From NCBI GenBank assembly GCA_007922305.1, contig ML677386.1, positions 6,977,802 through 7,041,801 on the forward strand: DNA of 64,000 bases, given 5' to 3'. Every line of letters begins with the position of its first letter. Position 1 is the first letter of the stretch. The translations under genes and the position numbers were made by a program. Below the pieces are notes generated by a model that was not told the origin of the DNA, did no database searches, and saw only the letters and a list, made by a program, of their open reading frames with translations. Positions 54,298-64,000 of the stretch are shown in pieces. The DNA comes from Dermatemys mawii (lineage: Eukaryota > Chordata > Testudines > Dermatemydidae).

Positions 54298-56429
54298 GGC
54301 TTTTTCAAAACCATGATGTGTGTGACATGTTTATTAATCTACATGTACAATATGTACAAAGTTGCACTATCACATACGCTCCACACCAGAATTACTCTGG
54401 CAGAAATAAGTGGAAACATAAAGGGCCCGATCCTACAAACCCTTTCTTACATAAGTAGCCCATAATCAAACACATTCTCTGCCTGCTCCTATTGACATCT
54501 AAGTGAATTTGTTTCAGTAGAGCAGGAGCAGGTCCAATAATATAATCTCAGTGATGTCAGTGGGACCGAGTAAGAATGCTCATAAAAAGTATTTATCTAG
54601 CTCCGTATTACAAAACATACCATACCATTAAATATACTGCAATAATATACTGCAAATCTAATTGGTGATATTATATGTATTATATTAGTCAGCTATGTGG
54701 CTGTCAATATAACATTGATTGATGTCAATGGACTCTAGGCACATCTTTCAATTTAACCACGCACACGCACACACACACACACAAGAGCTTTGAAAGTCGG
54801 GAAGGTCGTGATCAGGTTGCATAAACAATCTTAATCCTGAGCCTATGATAGTGCCCACTGATATACCTATAACTCCTTTCCATCCAATTACTGTATTGCC
54901 AAGCTACCATTCCTCACCCACATCCAGATGAGACTATAGAACTTCAGCTACCAAACCCAATATAAAGAATCATAGCTACTGGGATTACCTCTGTGTTATA
55001 GGTACATTGTTTTGGCTTTGGGTGATCCTGAAAATACCATCAAACTACTATATGCAGCTCTATAACTCTCATCTCCATCACATATGGGCCACGAATCCCA
55101 GCATAGATTCTCCTGTTGATTGCAAAAATAAATCAGCATTTAGCCTTATGACCCTGCACACACAGAAATAGACCTATAGCAAGTTAAGCAAAAACCTATC
55201 TGTAATATTGTTTCCACCAGATGTTTCAGAGGATGGTGCACAAGACCCTGAAGTAGGCAGTCATGACACAATCTGCTCCCCCACCCCCAAGACGTTTCCT
55301 CCTAACCCCCAATAATTGGGAATTAGTTTAAGACATGACAGATGATGGTTTATATCTCCTCCCAAAGTTTTACTTTACTATTATACTGGGTATCCTTGTT
55401 CTCCATATAACAGACAAGCATCTGTCAGGGATGGTCTAGATATACTTTGCCTTAGCATGGAACGACGGATCATTAGAGGATCTCTTGAGGTCCCTTCCCT
55501 ACCTACATTTCTGTGATTATATTGTTATGAAATGGGTGAAATCATGATATGTGGTGAGTTAAAAACCTCGTTCAAACTGAGATGTGAATGTGCCCTTCAT
55601 TTAAGATAGTTGTAAGAGACAGCTAAGGGGTCACATGTCAAACGAAGTCTAATAGTCTGCCTAAATACTAGCTCCATATGAGTATTGTGACCAAGTGGGG
55701 TGGGTGAGTGAGAGAACACATCAAAACTGAGAACAGACAAGACCACGGAGAGAGAGGCAGAGGCAAAAAGGAGGAAAGCCAAGCAGTTGCTGGCAAAAAA
55801 CAAGAGAGAGACCTTTGGGGTCTGGTATTGTATAAAGAGACTGGGAGTTGCAAGCAAAGAAGCTTTTCCTTTCATTCTTGCTTCCTCCTGCATTTGGAGA
55901 AGCAGGACTTTGTACATTTCTTGTAAATAAACAAGTCTGCATCAAAGAAAATACCAGACTCTATCCATTTCTACTTCCAACTGGAACACACTTAAGGCCC
56001 TGAATTTTATTTCAAGTCAAAAAGGGCAACAGTATGAGTCCATACATTTCTAAATCCTATTTGAATCTGGCAGAGTTCTTGGCTTCATTTATATCATGTG
56101 GCTATGAGTTTCAGAAACTAATTATGTGGTGTGTGAAAAAATATTTCCATTTGCCAGTTTCTATTCAGCTTTCTCCACTGTCCCTACCCCTGCGTTTTAT
56201 TCTTCTGTCTTTTTATTCCAGCACTTTCATTTTATTTCTTTGCTATTGTTTCTTTTGTCTTATGCCTCTTTGCTCCCCTCTGCTAAACCTCTTCTTGCAA
56301 GCACGTGCTTTCTTTAGTCACAATGAGGAAAAAGTTTCGAGAAAATACTGTAGCTGAACCTATGTTTACAAATGGATTCAGCTACAAATTGAAAGGCTTA
56401 TTGTTATTTTAATTACTATTTATTATTTG
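54298..56429. other. Mostly unique non-coding DNA
   Basis: An (AC)n microsatellite lies at 54761-54783. A short CR1 end is listed separately. Overlapping frames on both strands at 55597-55945 and 56034-56357 have no recognisable domains. Confidence 0.45.
55425..55520 (+). mobile_element. CR1 LINE 3' end fragment
   Basis: The text gtcagggatggtctagatat, actttgccttagcatggaac, gaggatctcttgaggtccct and tccctacctacatttctgtg matches a CR1 terminus of the 'gatctcttgaggtcccttcc...tttctatgatt' type. Confidence 0.75.
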
Positions 56430-56590
56430 CATTGCCCTATCATCAAGGAGCCCTGATCAACATTGTGAGAGGTGCTGTACAAACAGCTATCAAAAAGACG
56501 GTCCCTGCCCCAAAGAGCTTGCGATCTACTTATAAGGCTATAAACAACAGATGGATACACCAGACAAATAGGGAGCAAAAGGTAACCCAG
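56430..56590 (-). repeat. CORE-SINE/MIR-type repeat, minus strand
   Basis: It contains gaggtgctgtacaaacagct, aaaaagacggtccctgcccc and aaagagcttgcgatctactt. It is the same SINE tail as 20686-20885 and 62712-62960. Confidence 0.7.
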
Positions 56591-56702
56591 GAGTCAATCC
56601 ATATGTGGTTATGGTTGTGGATGATGCACGGATTAGACAAAAACATTCCAACCCCAATGTATAAAGATGTCCATGTGATAGAGACTGCTTCTCTGAACCA
56701 GT

Positions 56703-56922
56703 ATCAGAGGGGTAGCCATGTTAGTTTGAATCTTCAAAAGTGACAAAGAATCTTGTAGCACCTTATAGACTAACTGATGTTTTGGAGCATAAGCTTTCAT
56801 GGTCTAAGACCCACCTCATCAGATCCACTTTGTCACATCTGAAGAAGTGGGTCTTTGCCCACGAAGGCTTATGCTCCGAAACATCAGTTAGTCTTTAAGG
56901 TGCTACAAGACTCTTTGTCGCT
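56703..56922 (-). mobile_element. Foldback retro-insertion, 220 bp, 14-bp target duplication
   Basis: It is flanked by exact 14-bp direct repeats TTCTCTGAACCAGT (56689-56702 and 56923-56936). Two 83-bp arms (56742-56824 and 56837-56919) are inverted copies with about 9 mismatches around a 12-bp loop. The 3' tail, at the left because the copy is on the minus strand, reads in reverse complement gattcaaactaacatggct, then acccctctgat, matching the tail at 39685-39720. It would form a long hairpin if transcribed. There is no coding sequence. Confidence 0.9.
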
Positions 56923-56936
56923 TTCTCTGAACCAGT

Positions 56937-57340
56937 CCGAGCAGAGCCAAGTAGAAGAATCATAGGAGTCTTACTTCTCCTTACTCCCTGTGCAACCAAA
57001 TAAAGTCTGAGACAGTCTAGCTCTAGCCAAACACCACTAAGGGTACATATCTGCAATGGTATCATCCTTATGTAAGAGTGTGGTGACTTAGCTCTCTGCT
57101 ACATTTGTTCCCAACAGCTGGTACATATACTAATCATTTGTAACTGACATCCTAGGCTTCTCCTTAGCTTAACAATGATCCGTTTCACTGGGTCACGTTA
57201 CAATACATCAAAGTGGCCAGGCCACTTCAACCTGCTCCAGTCTTGCAATTCTCAGAATTGGAGAAGCTTAGGTTGTAGTGAGTTTTGGAGCACACACAGT
57301 TAAATGGGTGTCAATAATGGTGGTTAGGACAACCTGGATC
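56937..57340. other. Unique non-coding DNA
   Basis: About 400 bp between two mobile elements. No gene or repeat is recognised. Confidence 0.4.
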
Positions 57341-57343
57341 TTA

Positions 57344-57570
57344 TGGCTGGTCTATTTTTAACAATTAGATCAACTAGCTACATTGCTCAGGGCTGTGAAA
57401 ATATTCATGCCCTAAGCTCTGTAATTAGGTCAGCTGTAGATGTGGCTAGGTCAACGAAGAATTCTTCCATCAACCTAGCTACCACCTCTTGGAGAGATGG
57501 ATTAACTAAAACAATGGAAAAAACCCTTATGTCAATGCAGGAGGCATCTACACTCCGGGAGCTTCAGCTA
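57344..57570. mobile_element. Harbinger-like MITE, right end eroded
   Basis: The left end tggctggtctattttt follows TTA (57341-57343). The interior gtggctaggtcaacgaagaa, ttcttccatcaacctagcta and ccacctcttggagagatgga is the tagctaggtc...gacctagct palindrome of the 625-882 family. The right side (gcatctacactccgggagc) has lost its terminal repeat. Confidence 0.65.
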
Positions 57571-60500
57571 AATTGGTTGCCCAAAAATGATAGGGAGCCG
57601 TTGTTTCACAATACCTACATGACTTCATAAATGAGCAATGGGAGTACTGCCACATTGTAGACTGATCGGTTGCTCAAATGCAATTCCCATGCACAGACAC
57701 GAGAGTACTCCAAACATCAATGAACTCAGCCAGATGTCATCAGCACAGGCCACTTTCCCTACATGGCACATGTTAGATGGCATTACTTCTTGTTCCAGTT
57801 TAGCCATGGGATCAGAATTAGATGCTGTGGGAACCAATATTGGTAAAGCCCTATGGAGACTTGGTGCCAAAAATTTAGTGAAAATGCAAACAATGAACCA
57901 ATGAGTTTTAAAAGACAGCCACCGTATTATCTGATAGCCACTAATGTTGACAATTAATCAAATAACTGTAATACCTATAATACCTAAAGAAGTGTGGTAT
58001 AAAGCACAGAAGCCAACTATTCTCATAAGCCAAGGACAATATGCATCAGAGACTATAAATGCATCAGAGACTATTTAGACAAAATATTAAGAAAACCTTA
58101 ATGGCTGTGACCTACTGCAAATCACTTCTGTGCTACTCCAGTGTTATGTGGTATAACTACTGAACTGAATGGTGTTACATCATCGTACAACTGGAATAGT
58201 GTAGTGGTGAATCACGGCCATTAGGCATCAGAATATTTAAGCAACATAACAGATTATTAAAGGAGATAATGAAAACATTTAATTAGTTGGCTGAATGAGA
58301 CTCTGTTGTTTCAGTTCCCAAGGATTAATAAGATTCTCTTTATTTTTTTTCATATAATGTTTTGTTTTGTGTCTTTGTTTTGTGTAAGTATAACCTTAGG
58401 CAGTAGTTACACCTAGGCAATGACTCAGTCAGAGAGACTTACGCAGGCATAAACTGATTTTGTTGGTGACCCGAGCAGTTTCTGAGAAGAATTGCACCAC
58501 ATCTAACAATAAGCCTTTCTCCAAGATTTAACTAATAACACACTGGCCTTACTGTCATGCTCTGCCTCTGCTGTCACCCCTCTGCTAAGTGTTGGTAGAT
58601 TTTTGGGTCCTTCCAAGTCAATTTCCTGTTGGAAGAGAAATCAATGACATAGAGTCTGGATCTTTTTGTAGTGTAGCTTGTTTCATTTACACTACACACA
58701 CCAGTCCTTAAACAGAAGTGGTTAGCAGCACAGAGGCAAGCCCTCTTTCAGAAGCCTCAGCAAAAACACCCTTTCCCAACTCCCAGGGAGTAATTCTGTC
58801 TCAAGAGTTGATTTTAGTTAAGCAGATTAAAGGAGAGAACATATCTCTTGATGCTTGCAATAGCTCTCCCCAGTAAGCTATTCATCACAAAAATAACAGT
58901 GCAGTATTTCTTCAAAGACTAAATAGCGCTTACATACTAAGAAAAAGAACTTGTAATACTATGTCTAAGAACACCTCCTGGAAACCCTGACCATAACCGT
59001 ATTAAAGAATCTAGCCTATGAGAGAAAACAGTATGAGCTAGCAGTCCCAGAACAGAGTGGGAGGCAGGAATTCCTAATTTCCGATACCAGTTGTAACAAG
59101 GACTTTCTTCATGGTATCAGGCACTTATACCCAACTAATCTCTCCTCCCTTTTGTAATGACTGTTTAGGTAGGGCTAGATCATGACTGGTTCTACCCGGA
59201 AGCACAAGAATGTTGGCAACCGCAGCACCGGAGCGGGCCTGTGAAATATTGTTTGCCAGAAAGATGTTCACCCCTTTCTTCACAGGGCCTGCCTGAGGAT
59301 CTGGGAGAAGGTTAGTGAGACGATTTTATGGGATACACCACAAGCTTAACTCCGTCGTTCAGCCGCTTGTCCCTTTCAACCCTAATGTATGCTGATTTGG
59401 GTTATCGAGGATATCAACACAAGGGAAAGAGCTAAAAGCCCTTTTCCTCTGAAAATGAAAGCTGAGCTTCTCCCTCATAGGACCCAAAGGCTGGCTTTGA
59501 TAGCAATGGGCCCGCCCCAGCCTGTTCCAGCTCTTCTGCAGTAAGAGCTGTAGGATCAGGCCTTGTATCTGCAGTCTTTGAAGGGTTAAATGAAGGAATC
59601 ATATTGTTACGGTGCACTGTATATAGATCAGTTTGCAGATTTGGTTCCTCCCACTGACTGCTTCTGATCTTCCACCATAGCCCAGGCATTGACAGTGCAA
59701 CTCTGACCGACATTTCAAAGAAGCAATTATCTCAAAGAAATTAGTTATTACCAGCAATTCATATGGTAATGATAGTGGTGAGGATGATGATGATACCCAA
59801 GTGTATTACCATTCTAACTGTAGTAATAATGATACTAATCTATGATTCAGGGGAGGGATTACAGATTTAATCATAATGAATCGTTTATCACAGATAATGA
59901 ATTTCCAAAATTGTGTCTGAAGGAGAATACAGTCCCTTGGAAAATGCATTATTCTGGACGCTTGACAATTATATTGATTTAAGTGGCTGAGTACCATATT
60001 TGCACTATTCATCTAGGAGCAGGGGGAAATGTACCACTTTTATTTAGATTTTCTTCAATACCTTTAAAAAAATTGGGGTGGATTTAGCAGCCCTGAAAAT
60101 GAGAGACGTCAGAGAGCCCTCAATAGTTATTAACCAGTGAAAGGACATAGTGGTTACTCCTGGGTTTAATTAGTTTAATTTTAGTTTTGTTTGTGAGAGA
60201 GAAAGGGAAAATGTCCTGTAACTAAAGAGGACTAATAGAACTAAAGTCATCTTGGCAAACTGATTCAGGATAGCACTTAAACACATGCTTAACTTTAACC
60301 TTACGTTTAAGTCTCATTGATTTCCATTGGATTTAACCACAAATGTAAATGCTGTGCGGAATAGAGAGGCTTCAATGACTGAAAGTCCAAATGAAGATGA
60401 CCTGGTACAGTATGTTATCACTAAAATGTTCATGAAACTTAGTACATTTTTCTATGCAAGAGTTAAAGGTTTAATTTACTTCTCATAGAGAAAGACTTGG

Positions 60501-61510
60501 GGGGAAAAGGGAAGGGATGTGATGTGGGAGAGGAAATAGAAGAACTGCCCAGATGGGCATAGAAATCTTAATATTTCAAAGTCTGAAGAATATAGCATCC
60601 CTAAAAGAAGAAATAGGTAAGTGCTACAAATATATCTCTACTACTATGATTAAAACTTTTCCTTCTGTTCACTGAGTGTTCAAATCCCAGTGAGACATTC
60701 CTGGTCTTGTCGATGCTCATATGCTTTTGGAACTGATTTAAAAGCAGACTCTGCTTTGCTTCACAAAGTCCCCTCTGAAATCCATCAGGCTGCAGAAAGG
60801 CTGAAGTCAATACAGGCCCTTGAAAGACAAATCTTTTGTAACATAAAGGAGAGAGTGACTAATAGATTACTGGGGCCATAACAAAAACTCAACTGATCCC
60901 CATATGGTGCATTGCAATTAAAAGAGCAGGGGATGGATTGATAATTTTTTGGGAGGGGGAAAAAGAACAAGAGCTTTAGAGAAGGAAATGAGTGGAGACA
61001 GAAGTGATGTGTGACCATACACAAAATAGAACCAATTCCCTCTGAGCCATTAATCTCTGAGTCACTGTTTCCAGTAACCCAAGTGGACTGTGAACAAAAA
61101 TCATTTTCACCTGATAGCTGTTTGCTGGCCTATATGACATGAGCTGGTCATATTAGTCCACTTCCCAGTTAACATCATCCAAACCATCACTACAAGTGGC
61201 AATTATCAAACTATTCTCTCATCCTCTTGAACTGATGCTGCTAGTTATGTGTTGATGGACCAATGTAAGGACACTATGGGGAATCTTGCACTATCATTGT
61301 CCATGCTATATCTACTCTGTGGACAAGCAGAGAACTTCAGAGGTCCAAAGAAGTTAGTCTAGCACCTATCATGAGCAAAATACTGGCAAATGCCTTGTGG
61401 AAAAAATAAAACCTAAGACCTCAGTCCAGCCATTGGCATGGTGAGGGTGGACTCTTATGCCTATTTGCACCCAATTAGTCAATGGGGCTCTATGTAAGCA
61501 CAGAAGTCTA
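57571..61510. other. Unique non-coding DNA
   Basis: About 3.9 kb without a gene. One degenerate scrap (ctcattgatttccattggat) lies near 60315. The 93-codon minus frame at 59432-59713 and the others show no domain. The short patch 59190-59360 has somewhat more CpG than its surroundings but no promoter-like arrangement. Confidence 0.45.
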
Positions 61511-61520
61511 TCTATATAAA

Positions 61521-61589
61521 AACAACAAGAAGTCCTTCTATGTTGTTTTTGCTGATACAGACTAACACCACTCTTAAATGGTAAACCTG
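61521..61589 (+). mobile_element. Minimal retro-insertion, 69 bp, 10-bp target duplication
   Basis: It is flanked by exact 10-bp direct repeats TCTATATAAA (61511-61520 and 61590-61599). It has a short inverted 5' stub (aacaacaagaagtcctt) followed by the sense tail (tgttgtttttgctgatacag, then actaacaccactctt). The hairpin body seen at 56703 is absent. It is the same family. Confidence 0.8.
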
Positions 61590-62004
61590 TCTATATAAAG
61601 TAACTTGTGGGATCAGAGCCTATCATAATTCTGCCTATAAAATACGAGCAAAGAGGACCAAATCCAACTTCTATTAAAGTCAATGGAATTACTCCCATCC
61701 AGGTTAAAAAAAAATAGTATTTAATAATATTTTCAGTCTGTTTCATTTTTAATGAAACAGGCTCATGGAAGAGAGGGGGGAAAGGCCATCGCCTGAGAAA
61801 GCAAGTGGAGTCCTACATTGTTGTATAATAGAGGAAGGAATAAAAAATGCATTTAGAGAGGTTAATAAAGGCTGATGCCCTGGAGAGGACAGCTTTTAGT
61901 ATGAATTTTTTCAAAGTTTCCAGAAGCAGCTGATACCTTCCCTATTGGAGACCCTCCATTATTTGTTAAGAGTCACGCACCCTGCCCCCATCAACAAACA
62001 GACA

Positions 62005-62115
62005 CATAGAAGTGTAGACATTACCATGCTAGGTCAAGCCAAAGGTATCTAGCCTAGTATCCTGTCTTTGACAGTTTTTATTAGGAGATGCTTCAGCCAA
62101 AAGTACAAGAACCTA
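62005..62115 (-). mobile_element. CR1-type LINE fragment, minus strand
   Basis: The text accatgctaggtcaagccaa, aggtatctagcctagtatcc and tgtctttgacagtttttatt is the reverse complement of the 'gacaggatactaggctagatacctttgg...gacc' CR1-like terminal signature also seen at 31250-31345. Confidence 0.65.
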
Positions 62116-62711
62116 GGCTCAATCTTAACCCTATAGCTGAAAACAACAAGAAAGGGGCCACTGTTGGGTGAAAGCTGTAGGATCCAGATGGGTAACTGTG
62201 GAGTGGCATCTCAAAGCTGGGAAATATCAGTCATTCTGGGATGCACCTGAAATGCAACTGAGTAGCATCCTATCAAGGAATCACAAAACTGAGAAACCTA
62301 TGCAGCAAGGAGATCTCCTGACACAGGGTGGGTGCAGATAGCTTCAGCACTTACATGAAAAGGCCTCTTTCCACAGCGCGACCCAAGTAAACCTAATGTA
62401 TCGGAGACGGGGTGTTATGGGCTACAGCTTGAGTTCCTCCCTTCTCATTGGGGCTGAGAGGCAGAGGCAAGAAAAAGACAAGAGGGTCTGTGAAACAGCA
62501 GATCCTTTGGTTCCACCCATAGTTCTTAAATTGGCCTGAAAAAGGTGGGTTGGGGGAATCAATAATAATCTGGGAGTAGATGCTTAGGTAAGACAGTGCT
62601 TAAAGTGCACCCCTCAATGACACAGCTAAGTTTTGGAGGGCCAGATCTGCAACACCCACCACCACCACCACCAACACCACACTTTAAGCACTGCCCACCC
62701 ATTCTTTTCAT
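62116..62711. other. Unique non-coding DNA with a (CAC)n tract
   Basis: (CAC)n lies at 62654-62680. No gene is recognised. Confidence 0.5.
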
Positions 62712-62960
62712 ATTATTATTTGTCTTATGGTAGCACCTTGCAGCCCCAACTGACCTCAGGGGCCCTGTGTGCTAGGCACCATACAAAGACACAGTAAAAG
62801 GCAGTCACAGCCCCAAATTGCTTACGATCTAAATAGACAAGACAAACTAATAGTAAGAGGGGAAACAGAAGCACAGAGAGGGGAAATGACTTAACAAGGT
62901 CACACAACAGATCAAGAACTAAGGACGGAACCTTAATTGCCTTAGTCCCATTTCATTGCC
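62712..62960 (-). repeat. CORE-SINE/MIR-type repeat, minus strand, nearly full length
   Basis: From the tail (ttattatttgtcttatggta) through agcaccttgcagccccaact, tgtgctaggcaccatacaaa and ttgcttacgatctaaataga to the MIR core (agcacagagaggggaaatga, cttaacaaggtcacacaaca). It shows that the 'gcacctagcac' tail and the MIR-like core belong to one SINE in this genome. Confidence 0.8.
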
Positions 62961-64000
62961 CAGCCACTAGCCCACAGGCCCTCTCTCTTAGCCTATTTCT
63001 CCGGGCTACTAAATTTGGAGAAATCTGATATTTCTATATAGAAGAAACATTGTTTAGACTTCCTTTGACAAAGGTAATCACCCAGCTCATTGTCAGGGGA
63101 AGGATTTGTGTACCTACTTGGAAACCTTGAGTAGCTTTTATGCAGACCTTAACTAGTACCAGGTGTTAGATACATGCTTTGTGAAGACAAGATTACATTT
63201 TAGCCCAGTATCTGAAGGGACAATAAATATTCAGAATATATTCAAATCCCTAAATCTAGAGGGGAGTTGCCATGTTCCCACTGGCTAAAAAGGCCAGTAA
63301 ACAGATACAAAGATATACACTGTTGCAAGTAAAGTTTCAGCCTAGACCTGAGTTTAAGTATTCAGGTCAGAAAACAGAACTGTACAGAAGAGCAGTTTGA
63401 AAACTGCTGGTGAGAAATGTTATGACCAATAGACTTGTTAGGCTTTTGTTTGTCTTTCTCACTCTTTGAAATCTTCCTTCTATATTTAATCAAAGGGAAG
63501 CATTTTTAAGGTGCTCCAAATGGATACTTGCTCGCAATTCTTCAATACACAGCACTCCTAGGGAAGTGAATGTAAAATGCATGTCCTCTCTCTTCTTTTA
63601 CGTGTGGCTCTCTTAAAAGTTCCAAACAAAGCTATCTGAGCTAGTATTTTGGGCTAACTAATATTCCTGTTCGTCTGTAGGTGACTGTGCTGCTTACTGT
63701 GATTCCTTGTTGGTCAGAAGGATACTTTGATTCAGTATGATATCTAACACCAATATGAAACACAGGCCAGTTAATGATCAATGGACAGAAAGTCACAATC
63801 AGGAAAAGTCACTGAAATTAAAATGCCACAAGTTTGAAAGTGATAAAAAGAAACACTTTTGACACCAATATGAAATTGGTCTGTGAAACTCACTGCCACA
63901 AGATGTTATGGAACAAAAATCTCAGGAGTCAGGAAAGGATTAGAAATTCTATTAATAATAGGAATAGCATTCATGTGAATAATAAGAATATCATTTGTGA
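62961..64000. other. Unique non-coding DNA
   Basis: No gene or repeat is recognised up to the window end. Confidence 0.45.

Noticed and set aside
59190..59360. CpG-containing patch as a CpG island
   Set aside because: It has too few CpGs over too short a span and no associated exon or promoter motifs.
1..64000. The roughly 150 short open frames as genes
   Set aside because: None exceeds 139 codons. They overlap in all registers, many start at non-ATG codons, many translate known repeats or microsatellites, and none shows a recognisable host domain. In vertebrate non-coding DNA this number is expected by chance.

Overview
This window is vertebrate, non-coding, nuclear DNA. The best fit is a turtle or tortoise (Testudines), with another non-avian archosauromorph as the less likely alternative. 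The main reason is the repeat set. There are CR1 LINE 3' ends closing on the usual 'gatgatca...ggtcccttctggcctt' signature, MIR/CORE-SINE-type elements, long palindromic DNA-transposon MITEs with 'GGCCTGGTCTACACTA' ends, and short 'agactaaca' retro-insertions. I recognise this mixture from turtle genomes by memory, not from a search. The DNA looks AT-rich and CpG-poor by eye, and microsatellites are common.

No intact host gene can be supported. Every open reading frame is short (139 codons or fewer), most lie inside repeats or shadow each other, and none gave a recognisable host protein. The window is best read as a gene desert or the inside of a very large intron. There are no tRNA or rRNA genes, no CRISPR and no operons.

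Layout. 0-8 kb: unique DNA, a Harbinger-like MITE (625), an LTR-like repeat in a TA-rich tract (4789-5404), palindromic fragments, a CTTT microsatellite and a second MITE (7177-7408). 9-13.3 kb: an exon-like open frame of unknown nature (9310-9805), then a decayed Ty3/Gypsy-type pol fragment (protease and reverse transcriptase), cut off by two back-to-back MITEs. 16-19.2 kb: a hAT MITE, then a minus-strand LTR element (gag-side remnant plus a ~1.1 kb LTR). 19.5-25 kb: two long repeat-free blocks that look like conserved regulatory DNA, separated by a head-to-head SINE pair. 26-39 kb: dense MITEs, CR1 and MIR pieces, including a hAT MITE nested in a Harbinger-like MITE with an exact 8-bp target duplication. 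39-52 kb: mostly unique DNA with a duplicated ~81-bp segment (43602/44876), a CR1 3' end (45345) and another hAT MITE with exact target duplication (46858). 52.4-53.5 kb: a third possible regulatory block with an exon-like open frame. 54-64 kb: a hAT MITE, CR1 and SINE fragments, and two more members of the foldback retro-insertion family.

The best-supported discoveries are structural. Four insertions of one short family (36169, 39570, 56703, 61521) have exact 10-14 bp target duplications, and three carry an inverted 5' part. Five hAT-type MITEs have 8-bp target duplications. A group of MITEs has 3-bp TTA/TAA-type duplications, two of them sharing one TAA. I found no evidence for a new gene system.
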